From the NCBI GenBank assembly GCA_013811715.1, contig JACCUS010000213.1, positions 1 to 11,805 of the forward strand: 11,805 nucleotides of DNA. The letters are read 5' to 3'. Below are positions 1 to 8,595 of the stretch, one piece after another. Every line of letters starts with the position of its first letter. The stretch's first letter is position 1. This DNA comes from Nocardioidaceae bacterium (GTDB lineage Bacteria > Actinomycetota > Actinomycetes > Propionibacteriales > Nocardioidaceae). Position numbers and translations under genes: made by a program. The notes under the pieces are model-generated. The model was not told where the DNA came from, searched no databases, and was given only the letters and a program-made list of their open reading frames with translations.

Positions 1-81
1 CAGATCGGGCTGTTCCCGCACCAGACGATTCGCGGGAACGTGGCGACCGTGCCGAGCACGAGACCCTGGGTCTTTCGGTAG
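1..81 (+). pseudogene. Fragment of a second osmoprotectant ABC transporter ATPase (Q-loop segment), cut off by a junction
   Basis: Read from base 1 in frame 1, the first 57 bases encode QIGLFPHQTIRGNVATVPS, which matches the Q-loop region of the intact ATPase downstream (539-595) with a single Gly/Ala difference. At DNA level 48 of 57 bases agree and most differences are at third codon positions, so this is a diverged homologue and not a verbatim copy. After about base 57 the match stops. The frame adds a few unrelated residues and ends at TAG 79-81, inside sequence that makes sense only as antisense permease code. The fragment may be the remnant of a duplicated locus, or a chimeric end of an assembled contig. 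The homology is clear; the cause is not. Confidence 0.6.
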
Positions 82-266
82 CGTCGGGCCAACAGGGCCA
101 GGGGAAACGCCAGCAGCAGCCCGATCACTACTGACACCACCGTGATGAAGAGATGCTGCTGGGTCGCTTCGATCAGCAGGTCCTGACGTGTTCTCAGGTA
201 CTCCCCGCACACCCAGGCGTTCTCGGCCAAGCAGGTCGGCCCGCCAGCCGCCACGATGGAGGTCAC
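1..266 (-). CDS. Osmoprotectant ABC transporter permease, N-terminal part (OpuB/ProW type), disrupted at the window edge
   Basis: The minus strand is open from GTG 266 to the window edge. It encodes a short lead, a segment ending in WVCGEYLRTRQ, an amphipathic stretch, then one hydrophobic helix (ITVVSVVIGLLLAFPLALLA) followed by ARRYRKTQGLVLGT. This is the usual N-terminus of glycine betaine/choline-type importer permeases. In the family the next residues form a YT(I/V)PSLA-like segment. Here the code instead becomes the antisense of an ATPase fragment, so authentic permease sequence ends near base 58. The start is uncertain: GTG 266, GTG 254, TTG 230 and GTG 212 are all in frame and none has a strong ribosome site. 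If GTG 266 is used, it lies two bases from the start of the divergent ATPase gene, leaving no room for a normal divergent promoter. The permease would pair with the adjacent ATPase. Confidence 0.6.
   Translation of the reverse strand, partial: MTSIVAAGGPTCLAENAWVCGEYLRTRQDLLIEATQQHLFITVVSVVIGLLLAFPLALLARRYRKTQGLVLGTVATFPRIVWCGNSPI
258..263 (+). promoter_or_regulatory. Ribosome binding site GGAGGT that sets the ABC ATPase start
   Basis: GGAGGT lies five bases before GTG 269, an ideal distance. It favours GTG 269 over the longer in-frame GTG 188, whose extra N-terminal residues are arginine/proline-rich and unlike the family, and over ATG 290, which lacks a comparable site. Confidence 0.7.
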
Positions 267-268
267 GC

Positions 269-1450
269 GTGGACCGTACCGAAGATCCCATGATCCGGCT
301 CGAGGGCGTCAGCAAGCGCTACCCCGACGGCACCGTCGCGGTGCACGAGCTTGACCTCGAGGTGGCGCGGGGCGAGCTGACCGTCCTGGTCGGCCCGAGC
401 GGCTGCGGCAAGACGACCACGATGAAGATGATCAACCGGCTGGTCGAGCCGTCGAGCGGGCGGATCTTCATCGACGGCGAGGACGTCACGGCGGTCGACC
501 CGGTGCAGCTGCGGCGGCGGATCGGATACGTCATCCAGCAGATCGGCCTGTTCCCGCATCAGACAATCCGGGCCAACGTGGCGACTGTCCCGAGCCTGGA
601 GGGCTGGGACCGCGGCAAGACCCGCGCGCGGGTCGACGAGCTGCTGGAGCTGGTCGGACTCGACCCCGGGACCCACGGCGACCGCTACCCGCACCAGCTC
701 TCCGGCGGTCAGCGCCAGCGGGTGGGGGTGGCGCGCGCGCTGGCGGCCGACCCCGAGGTGCTGCTCATGGACGAGCCGTTCGGCGCAGTAGACCCGATCG
801 TCCGGATGCGCCTGCAGGACCAGTTCCTCGACATCCAGGCCAACCTCGCCAAGACCGTCGTCTTCGTCACCCACGACATCGAAGAGGCGGTGCGCCTCGG
901 TGACCGGGTGGCGGTCTTCGAGCAGGGGGGTCGGCTCGCCCAGTTCGACACTCCGGCCCGAGTGCTCGGCGGTCCCGCCGACGACTTCGTCGCGGAGTTC
1001 GTCGGCGCCGACCGAGGGCTGCGCAGGCTTGCCGTGACCCCGATCGAGCAGGTGGACCTCGAGCGACCCCCCGTCGTACAGGTTGACGACACACTCTCCG
1101 ACGCGCATCTGAGCATGGACGCCGAGGACGCTCGCTGGGCCATCGTGTTGGACGCCGACCACAACCTGCGCGGCTGGATCGGAGTGGAGGACTGCGGTGG
1201 GAGCGCCACGGTCGGTGACCGGGCGGAGCGGATGGAGGCGTGGGTCCCCAAGGACGCCACCCTCAAGGAGGCCCTCGCGACCATGCTGCAGTGGGACGCC
1301 GGCTGGGTGGCCGTGCTCGACCGCGACCAGTTCCTCGGGGTGCTCACCCCGGCGACCCTGCACGAGGCGCTGCGCAGATCGGTCGGCGCCGACGACCAGG
1401 GGGTGCAGCCGGAGGAGGTCACACTCTCCTCCACCGGCCCGCTCCACTGA
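269..1450 (+). CDS. Osmoprotectant (glycine betaine/choline/proline) ABC transporter ATP-binding protein with C-terminal CBS domains
   Basis: This 393-residue protein is the cytoplasmic ATPase of a compatible-solute importer (OpuCA/ProV family). Visible motifs are Walker A GPSGCGKTT at 42-50, the Q-loop near 90, signature LSGGQ at 144-148, Walker B VLLMDE at 164-169 and the H-loop histidine at about 202 in VTHDIEEA. After residue about 260 come two CBS-like repeats (roughly 265-385), the module that in OpuA-type ATPases gates transport by ionic strength. In GPSGCGKTTTMKMINRL the TMKMINRL tail is typical of this branch. GTG 269 is chosen because of the GGAGGT just upstream. No permease or substrate-binding gene follows on the same strand. 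The only partner in view is the broken antisense permease to the left. Family assignment is firm; the exact solute is not shown by the sequence. Confidence 0.9.
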   Translation: MDRTEDPMIRLEGVSKRYPDGTVAVHELDLEVARGELTVLVGPSGCGKTTTMKMINRLVEPSSGRIFIDGEDVTAVDPVQLRRRIGYVIQQIGLFPHQTIRANVATVPSLEGWDRGKTRARVDELLELVGLDPGTHGDRYPHQLSGGQRQRVGVARALAADPEVLLMDEPFGAVDPIVRMRLQDQFLDIQANLAKTVVFVTHDIEEAVRLGDRVAVFEQGGRLAQFDTPARVLGGPADDFVAEFVGADRGLRRLAVTPIEQVDLERPPVVQVDDTLSDAHLSMDAEDARWAIVLDADHNLRGWIGVEDCGGSATVGDRAERMEAWVPKDATLKEALATMLQWDAGWVAVLDRDQFLGVLTPATLHEALRRSVGADDQGVQPEEVTLSSTGPLH

Positions 1451-1495
1451 CGCCGACCGCGGCCCACCTCGGTTGCAAGCCAGCGGCCCGGTGCG

Positions 1496-1975
1496 CTATT
1501 CGTTGTCGTCCCGCGGAATCCGGCAGGCGCGCTCGAGCACCAGGCCGGCGACCACGATGAGCAAAGCGGCGACAGCGGCGCTCAGCGCGCCGATGACCCT
1601 CTCCCGGGGCAGTTCGACGTCCATTTCGTCGATGAACTGGAGCCCGAAGCCGACGTAGCCGCCGGCGATCACCGCGCCGACCAGTGCGCTCGCCTTGGCC
1701 AGCAACAAGAAGTTGACCGCCCGCTGCGGGTTCATCCGGCGCCGTTCGCGATGCACCGTCCGGTACGTCGAATAGGCCAGCACGAAGACGATGACGGCGA
1801 TCGCGACCAGCGCCAAGACAGCGGTCCACTGGACAGGCGGCGCGGCGCCACTGATCCGCTCAGCCACCACCACCAAGCCGTAGCCGAGCACAGCCCCGAC
1901 GACGAAGGCCACCCCAAGCGTCCTGATCCGAGTGGGGCCGACGGTTCCTCGGGTCGGGCTCCGCTGGTCAGCCAA
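1496..1975 (-). CDS. DUF3180 family membrane protein
   Basis: This 159-residue protein has four predicted membrane helices (about 19-38, 50-71, 87-113 and 127-148). A basic cytoplasmic-type loop (YRTVHRERRRMNPQRA) precedes the third helix, which carries the conserved-looking NFLLLAKASALVGA...GGYVGFGL segment. It fits DUF3180, a family of unknown function that follows folK in many Actinobacteria; I recall Rv3605c at the same place in M. tuberculosis. TTG 1975 is the only reasonable start because an in-frame TGA lies at 1999-1997, and a GGGG-containing ribosome site sits about nine bases upstream. It begins 31 bases after folK and is probably the last gene of the folate transcript. The family is known mainly from position; no biochemical role can be read from the sequence. 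Confidence 0.85.
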   Translation of the reverse strand: MADQRSPTRGTVGPTRIRTLGVAFVVGAVLGYGLVVVAERISGAAPPVQWTAVLALVAIAVIVFVLAYSTYRTVHRERRRMNPQRAVNFLLLAKASALVGAVIAGGYVGFGLQFIDEMDVELPRERVIGALSAAVAALLIVVAGLVLERACRIPRDDNE

Positions 1976-2006
1976 TGCTGGCGGCCCCTGTTGACGTCAG
2001 GAGCAC

Positions 2007-2570
2007 TTACGCCTCCAGCCTCAGGTCGTCGCGGTGCACGAGCGTCGAGGTGTCGAGCTCGGCCATCAGGTCGGCGATCTTGCCCTTCCCCGGGATCTGT
2101 GCCTGCTCGTCGATCTCGTACCACGGCACCAAGACGAAGGCCCGTTCATGCGCCCGGGGGTGCGGCAGCCTCAACTCGTCGGTGTCCGAGAGCCGCTCAC
2201 CCACGACGATCAGATCGACGTCAAGGGTGCGGGGGGCTCCTCGCTCTGAGCGTTCTCGGCCATAGGCATCCTCGATCGCCTTGGCGCGGTCCAAGAGCAT
2301 CGCCACCGACAGGGTCGTGTCGGCGAGCAGGACGGCGTTGAGGAAGTCCGGGGAGTCCTCGGGTCCGCCGACGGCCGCGCTCTCATAGACCGAGGACACC
2401 GTGACGACGTGTATCTCAGGGGTGTCGACGAGGGAGTCGGTGGCCCCCTGCAGGTTGGCGAAGCGATCCCCCTCGTTGCTGCCCAGCGCGAGGACGGCAG
2501 AGCGGATCGGTCGCATCTCGCCGGTGAGCGTGTCGGGGTCGATGATGTGCGGGTTGGGCGTCTCAGTCAT
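2007..2570 (-). CDS. folK: 2-amino-4-hydroxy-6-hydroxymethyldihydropteridine diphosphokinase (HPPK)
   Basis: This 187-residue enzyme transfers pyrophosphate from ATP to 6-hydroxymethyl-7,8-dihydropterin, making the substrate of dihydropteroate synthase. Diagnostic segments are LALGSNEGDR at 27-36, SSVYESAAVGGPEDSPDFLNAV at about 59-80, the HPPK signature RGAPRTLDVDLIVV at 110-123 with the metal-binding DxD, and LPHPRAHERAFVLVP at 135-149. The start ATG 2570 gives roughly 20 residues before the core fold; ATG at residue 19 (2516) is an alternative. The gene overlaps the end of folB by eight bases, implying coupled translation. It is a separate polypeptide, unlike the FolB-FolK fusions found in some bacteria. 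Confidence 0.95.
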   Translation of the reverse strand: MTETPNPHIIDPDTLTGEMRPIRSAVLALGSNEGDRFANLQGATDSLVDTPEIHVVTVSSVYESAAVGGPEDSPDFLNAVLLADTTLSVAMLLDRAKAIEDAYGRERSERGAPRTLDVDLIVVGERLSDTDELRLPHPRAHERAFVLVPWYEIDEQAQIPGKGKIADLMAELDTSTLVHRDDLRLEA

Positions 2571-2952
2571 CTCGGCTCCGGTGGATAGTCAGGCTGACGT
2601 CGTCGAACGCCACCTGGATCGGTGCGTGCGGCTTGTGGACCGTGACTTCGACCCAGACGACGGTTGGCTCGGCCAAGCAGATGTCGGCGAGCCGCTGCGC
2701 CAGCGTCTCGATCAGGTCCACCGGGTTCGAGGTGATCGCGCTGTGTAACCGGTCCGCAAGCACTCCGTAGTGGACGGTAGCGGATAGGTCGTCGTCGGCC
2801 GCGGCCGCCCGGGTGTCGAGGCCCAGTGCGACGTCGACGACGAACTCCTGTCCGGCGAGACGCTCGGAGTCGAGGACGCCGTGGTGCCCGAGCCCCCGCA
2901 GCCCACGCAGCACGAGTCGATCGGTCGGGGGCTTCGTCGCCGGTTGCGTCAT
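2563..2952 (-). CDS. folB: Dihydroneopterin aldolase
   Basis: This 129-residue enzyme cleaves 7,8-dihydroneopterin to 6-hydroxymethyl-dihydropterin and glycolaldehyde. The family pattern is present: GLRGLGHHGVLDSER at 17-31, conserved tyrosine 62 in HYGVLAD, glutamate 82 in DLIETLAQRLAD that anchors the pterin, and catalytic lysine 107 in VTVHKPHAPI. The length is normal for the family. ATG 2952 overlaps the TGA of the upstream NTF2-like gene in an ATGA arrangement. A longer in-frame reading to 3267 only adds shadow sequence from that neighbour. The 3' end overlaps the folK start by eight bases. Confidence 0.95.
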   Translation of the reverse strand: MTQPATKPPTDRLVLRGLRGLGHHGVLDSERLAGQEFVVDVALGLDTRAAAADDDLSATVHYGVLADRLHSAITSNPVDLIETLAQRLADICLAEPTVVWVEVTVHKPHAPIQVAFDDVSLTIHRSRDD

Positions 2953-3380
2953 GGCGTCTCTTCCTGTCCGGCTTCCGCCTTCGACAGTACCGGCGAGGCG
3001 TGGTGGACCCACAACCTCCAACCGCTCGGGGTGTGCCGGAAGACGTTGGTGGCGGCGGCACTCCCGCCGGCGAACGCACCGATTGGCGTGTCTGCTCCCG
3101 CGGACAAGACGTTCTCTCGGCAGCTGACCGAGGCCAGGTCGCCCACGACGGACGCCTGCACGTCGGTGAGGAAGAACTGGATGTACGGCACCCCCGCCAT
3201 CAGGGCCAGCCAGGACCGCATCACCGCCACCCGGCCACGGATCGGCTCGGCGGCAGGGTGCACGCACACGATGCCGTCGTCGTCGGCCCAGACCTCCTGC
3301 ATCGCGTCGTAGTCGGCGCGTTCGAATGCGGCGTAGAACTCGGCATGCGCGACCAGCACCTCATCGATGTCGGCCGTCAT
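2949..3380 (-). CDS. NTF2/SnoaL-like small protein inside the folate operon
   Basis: This 143-residue protein has the look of the nuclear transport factor 2-like superfamily (SnoaL_3/DUF4440 type): an N-terminal helix FYAAFERADYDAMQEVW (15-31), a CVHP segment (39-42), GRVAVMRSW (49-57), and beta strands ending in WRLWVHHASPVL (121-132). The fold forms a cone-shaped pocket used by isomerases, hydratases and non-enzymatic binding proteins. No catalytic set can be assigned here with confidence; histidines 41, 126 and 127 and acidic residues at 33-35 are candidates. It shares ATGA overlaps with folP upstream and with folB downstream, so its expression is tied to the folate enzymes. I recall genes of this type at this spot in other actinomycetes. 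A role in pterin or dihydropteroate metabolism is inferred from position only. Confidence 0.85.
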   Translation of the reverse strand: MTADIDEVLVAHAEFYAAFERADYDAMQEVWADDDGIVCVHPAAEPIRGRVAVMRSWLALMAGVPYIQFFLTDVQASVVGDLASVSCRENVLSAGADTPIGAFAGGSAAATNVFRHTPSGWRLWVHHASPVLSKAEAGQEETP

Positions 3381-4240
3381 GGCGCTTCCTGTTTGACCCA
3401 TCGTGAGGCGACCCGCACCGCGTCGATCGAGCGACGCACGTCGTGGACCCGCACGCACCAGGCGCCACAGAGGGCAGCCAGCACCGAAAGGGCCGCCGAG
3501 GCAGCGTCTCGTTCGAGGGCGGGTCGAGGGTCGCCGGACTCGTCGGCCAGCAGCGCACCCAGGAACGTCTTGCGGGAAGCGCCCACCAGGATCGGGTGTC
3601 CGAGTGTGTGCAGGGACTCCAGCCGCCGGAGCAAAGACCAGTTGTGCTCCCCCGTCTTGGCGAAGCCGAGACCGGGGTCGATCGCCAGCCGCCCAGGCGC
3701 GATACCGGCTGCGAGTGATGCCTGGATGCGCGCGGCCAGCTGACCTGCCACCTCAGCCACCACGTCGTCGTACCGCGCCTGATCTTGCATGTGCGCGGAG
3801 TGGCCGCGCCAATGCATGCAGATGTACGGCGTCTCGAGCTCGGCCACCGCGGCCAACATCTCGTCATCGCCAAGACCGCCGGAGACATCGTTGACTGCGA
3901 CAGCGCCGGCTTGGACAGCCGCTCTGGCCACGGCGGGACGCATTGTGTCGATGGTGACTACTGCACCGGCGGCGGTCAGCGCCTCGACCACGGGAATGGT
4001 CCGGCTCATCTCCTCTTCGGCGCTCGGGCGCTCTGCGCCCGGCCGGGTGGACTCTCCGCCGACATCGATCACGTCGGCCCCCTCGGCCAGCAGAGCGAGC
4101 CCATGCTCGATCGCCGCCGGCCGCTCGAACCACCTGCCTCCGTCGGAGAAGGAGTCCGGCGTCACGTTCACGACGCCCATCACCAAGCAGCGGCCGGGCT
4201 GTGGGAGACCCTCGACCCAGTGCGGCGGAGCGGAGTACAT
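3377..4240 (-). CDS. folP: Dihydropteroate synthase
   Basis: This 287-residue TIM-barrel enzyme, the sulfonamide target, joins 6-hydroxymethyl-dihydropterin diphosphate and p-aminobenzoate. All signature segments are visible: MGVVNVTPDSFSDGG at 21-35, DVGGESTRPGA at 59-69, TIDT with Asp98, VNDVSGG at 116-122, AIDPGLGFAKTGEHN at 186-200, VGASRKTFLG at 219-228 and VRVHDV at 263-268. These include the loop residues that bind pABA and the C-terminal RxH pair. ATG 4240 is chosen because it shares one base with the folE TGA (4242-4240); GTG 4243 is immediately upstream and also in frame. The longer frame to 4357 lies within folE. The end overlaps the NTF2-like gene by four bases. No known resistance-type insertion is apparent. 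Confidence 0.95.
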   Translation of the reverse strand: MYSAPPHWVEGLPQPGRCLVMGVVNVTPDSFSDGGRWFERPAAIEHGLALLAEGADVIDVGGESTRPGAERPSAEEEMSRTIPVVEALTAAGAVVTIDTMRPAVARAAVQAGAVAVNDVSGGLGDDEMLAAVAELETPYICMHWRGHSAHMQDQARYDDVVAEVAGQLAARIQASLAAGIAPGRLAIDPGLGFAKTGEHNWSLLRRLESLHTLGHPILVGASRKTFLGALLADESGDPRPALERDAASAALSVLAALCGAWCVRVHDVRRSIDAVRVASRWVKQEAP

Positions 4241-4845
4241 CACCCGCGGATGAGGCTCATCGCCTCGGCCCGCGTCGCCGGGTCGCGCAGCTGGCCGCGC
4301 ACGGCGCTGGTGACGGTCCGGGAGCCGGGCTTTCGCACCCCCCGCATGGTCATGCACAGATGCTCACACTCGAAGACCGCGATAACGCCGCGCGGCTGCA
4401 AGATCTTCATCAGCGAGTCGGCGACCTGGGTGGTGAGCCGCTCTTGCACCTGGGGCCGCCGCGCGAACACGTCCACCAGGCGCGCGAGTTTCGACAGACC
4501 GGTGATGCGGCCGTCGCGGCTGGGCACATAACCCACGTGGGCGAGCCCGGTGAAGGGGACAAGGTGGTGCTCGCACATCGACCACACCGCGATGTCCTTG
4601 ACCACCACCATTTCGTCATGGCCGAGGTCGAACGTGCTCTGGAGAACCTCCTCGGGCCGCACGTGCAGGCCGCCGAACGTCTCCTCGTACGCCTTGGCGA
4701 CGCGCCTAGGGGTGCCTCGGAGCCCCTCCCGGTCGGGGTTCTCGCCGATCGCGATCAGCAGCTCACGCACCGCGGCCTCGGCACGGTCGTGATCGAAGGG
4801 CGGGACGACAGTGTCGGCCGACGTCAACACCGGGTCAGCGCCCAT
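4240..4845 (-). CDS. folE: GTP cyclohydrolase I
   Basis: This 201-residue enzyme converts GTP to 7,8-dihydroneopterin triphosphate, the first step of folate synthesis. Motifs include GTPRRVAKAYEETFGGL at 44-60, WSMCEHHLVPFTGLAHVGYVP at 88-108, LSKLARLVDVFARRPQVQERLT at 117-138 and ECEHLCMTMRGVRKPGS at 159-175. Cys91, His94 and Cys164 fit the zinc ligands of the type IA enzyme, and the CEHH histidines are catalytic. The start ATG 4845 is one base after the ftsH stop (TGACATG), and the earlier in-frame start at 5007 lies within ftsH. The compact junction implies translation coupled to ftsH. The retained Cys/His set indicates an ordinary zinc-dependent enzyme, not the alternative FolE2. Confidence 0.96.
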   Translation of the reverse strand: MGADPVLTSADTVVPPFDHDRAEAAVRELLIAIGENPDREGLRGTPRRVAKAYEETFGGLHVRPEEVLQSTFDLGHDEMVVVKDIAVWSMCEHHLVPFTGLAHVGYVPSRDGRITGLSKLARLVDVFARRPQVQERLTTQVADSLMKILQPRGVIAVFECEHLCMTMRGVRKPGSRTVTSAVRGQLRDPATRAEAMSLIRG

Positions 4846-4846
4846 G

Positions 4847-6910
<2,064 letters not shown>

Positions 6911-6915
6911 CCGAG

Positions 6916-6921
6916 ACCGTA
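6916..6921 (-). promoter_or_regulatory. Candidate -10 element (TACGGT) for ftsH, possibly leaderless
   Basis: On the minus strand TACGGT ends five bases before the ftsH ATG. An AGGAGG lies at 6930-6935, too far away to serve that ATG in translation initiation, and TTGACT lies further upstream at a longer-than-standard spacing. The TANNNT form is the usual actinobacterial -10 pattern, and a hexamer this close to the ATG would start transcription at or next to it. The element is short and GC-rich DNA yields such matches by chance. Confidence 0.3.
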
Positions 6922-6978
6922 GCCCCGTGCCTCCTGCCGATCAGTCAACAACTGTTGGGTCCATTGTCGCCTACGGCC

Positions 6979-6997
6979 AAAATGGGCTTTCATCCCA
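6979..6997 (-). terminator. Weak hairpin plus T-run after hpt
   Basis: Reading the minus strand just past hpt, TGGG (6997-6994) can pair with CCCA (6986-6983) around a seven-base loop, followed by TTTT (6982-6979). The stem is only four base pairs, so termination would be weak. It lies in the 110-base gap between hpt and ftsH and could mark the end of the upstream transcript. Apart from this hairpin and the candidate ftsH promoter I see nothing else in that gap. Confidence 0.2.
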
Positions 6998-7020
6998 GTC
7001 CTGTGCCATCCCTGACCTGG

Positions 7021-7572
7021 TCACGTGTAGACCTGAGGGGAGAGCGTAGCGATCGACCGCAGGTTCCGGTATCGCTCGTCGTAGTCGAGCCCGTACCCCA
7101 CGACGAACTCGTTGGGGATGTCGAAACCGACGTACCTGACGTCCACCGCCATCCGTACGGCATCAGGCTTGCGCAACAGGGCGCAGATGTCGACCGACTC
7201 GGGACCGCGGGACCGAAGGTTGGCCACCAGCCACGACAGCGTCAGGCCGGTGTCGATGATGTCCTCGGCGATCAGCACATGCCGCCCGCTGATGTCGGTG
7301 TCCAGGTCCTTCAGGATCCGAACCACGCCGGACGACGACGTGCCCGATCCATACGAGGACACTGCCATCCAGTCCATCGCAACGTGCCGGTTGAGGCATC
7401 GGGCCAGGTCGGCCATCACCATGACGGCGCCCTTGAGCACTCCCACGATCAACAGGTCGCGCCCAGCGTAGTCGTGTTCGATCTCGCGCGCGAGCTCGTG
7501 CAGCCGCTGTTGGATCTGCTCCTCGCTGATCAAGGTGGCGGCGATGTCTTTCTCGACGTGGGTGACGTCCAA
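7021..7572 (-). CDS. hpt: Hypoxanthine(-guanine) phosphoribosyltransferase
   Basis: This 183-residue purine salvage enzyme converts hypoxanthine (and commonly guanine) plus PRPP to the nucleotide. Visible motifs are VLKGAVMVMADLAR at 45-58, the PRPP-binding loop IAEDIIDTGLTL at 101-112, Lys135 in LLRKPDAVR that contacts the purine, and FDIPNEFVVGYGLDYDERYRNL at 150-171. The length is typical. The start is TTG 7572, with a GGAG ribosome site five bases upstream. The tilS stop is only 12 bases away, so the two genes are probably cotranscribed. The tilS-hpt-ftsH order is widespread in Gram-positive bacteria, where TilS and Hpt have been reported to act together on ftsH expression in Bacillus; no such control is visible in this sequence. 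Confidence 0.96.
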   Translation of the reverse strand: MDVTHVEKDIAATLISEEQIQQRLHELAREIEHDYAGRDLLIVGVLKGAVMVMADLARCLNRHVAMDWMAVSSYGSGTSSSGVVRILKDLDTDISGRHVLIAEDIIDTGLTLSWLVANLRSRGPESVDICALLRKPDAVRMAVDVRYVGFDIPNEFVVGYGLDYDERYRNLRSIATLSPQVYT

Positions 7573-7584
7573 AGGAACTCCAGG

Positions 7585-8586
7585 CTAGTGGTCGCGGTCG
7601 CTCAAGCGTCCCACACCGGCGCGCCGGAAGCCGAGGGTATGCCCATCGCCGGACGCCTTGACCTGGCCGGGCAGGTCGAGCGGGCCCTGGCCGCGCCATC
7701 CCGAGACGAGCCGCTCGACGGCATCGATGTGTACGGCGAACAACTCACCCGGCGGGCAACCCGCCTCGAGCGCAGCCAGCCGCAGCGCGCGCCGACGCAA
7801 CGCGGGTGCGGCGCGGGCCAGCTCCGCCACCTCCAAAGCCCCCTCCGGGAGCAGCGCCTGATGGTACAAGGCGTCGGCCAGCTCGTCGAGCGCCGCGTTG
7901 TCCTGCCGGGCAGAGGCCGCTGTCCGGGCCAACGCGGCCGCCACCCCGGGGCCGAGCTCCGCCTCCAGGACCGGAAGGACGCGGCCCCGGACCCGCACCC
8001 TGGCGAAGCGCGCATCATCGTTGTGCGGGTCCTCCCAGATCTCCAGACCCATCGCGGCACATGCCTGCCGGGTGGTGGCGCGGGTCAAGGACAGCAGCGG
8101 TCGCCGTAGCCGAGGAGTGGTCGCGGACATGCCTGACAGCGACCGGATGCCGCTCCCGCGAGCCAGCCCGAGGATGACGGTCTCGGCCTGGTCGTCGAGG
8201 GTGTGCCCCAACAGGAGGACAGCGCCTTGCCGTTCGGCGAACCGCTCAAGCGCGTCATAACGCGCCGCCCGAGCAGCGGCCTCCGGGCCTCCGCGTGCCC
8301 CGACGTCGACCTGCGCGACCTCGACCGGGTCACAACCGAGTACTTGCAGTCGGCTCGCTACGACCCGAGCCACCCGTGGCGAACCCTCCTGCAGCTGATG
8401 GTCGACCACGGCGGCCCCGACGAGCCAGCCAGCCGTGCGTGCCTCGAAGACCGTGGCGGCGGCCAGCGCCATCGAGTCGGCTCCGCCGGAGCACGCCACC
8501 ACCAGCCGAGCACCGGGGTCGAGGTCGTCAAGGGAGAGTCGGACGGCGCGGCGTACCTCGGCGACAGCCGGATCAAGCCGCGCCAT
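7585..8586 (-). CDS. tilS: tRNA(Ile)-lysidine synthetase
   Basis: This 333-residue enzyme attaches lysine to C34 of the CAU-anticodon isoleucine tRNA, so that it reads AUA. The N-terminal adenylating domain carries the PP-loop SGGADS at 33-38, VDHQLQEGS at 61-69, GHTLDDQAETVILGLARGSG at 127-146, and the family segment DPHNDDARFARVRVR at 187-201. The C-terminal part (about 210-333) is alanine-rich and lacks an obvious long extra domain, as expected for the shorter actinobacterial form. ATG 8586 begins nine bases after the stop of the DUF2342 gene. TilS is essential in most bacteria, so the gene is unlikely to be dispensable. Confidence 0.95.
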   Translation of the reverse strand: MARLDPAVAEVRRAVRLSLDDLDPGARLVVACSGGADSMALAAATVFEARTAGWLVGAAVVDHQLQEGSPRVARVVASRLQVLGCDPVEVAQVDVGARGGPEAAARAARYDALERFAERQGAVLLLGHTLDDQAETVILGLARGSGIRSLSGMSATTPRLRRPLLSLTRATTRQACAAMGLEIWEDPHNDDARFARVRVRGRVLPVLEAELGPGVAAALARTAASARQDNAALDELADALYHQALLPEGALEVAELARAAPALRRRALRLAALEAGCPPGELFAVHIDAVERLVSGWRGQGPLDLPGQVKASGDGHTLGFRRAGVGRLSDRDH

Positions 8587-8595
8587 CCACGGGCC

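Noticed and set aside
263..1447. A 394-codon minus-strand frame opposite the ABC ATPase
   Set aside because: The ATPase has all nucleotide-binding motifs in order on the plus strand; the antisense product has none.
1451..1495. Terminator between the convergent ABC ATPase and DUF3180 genes
   Set aside because: GC-rich repeats are present, but I could not form a convincing stem with a following T-run on either strand.
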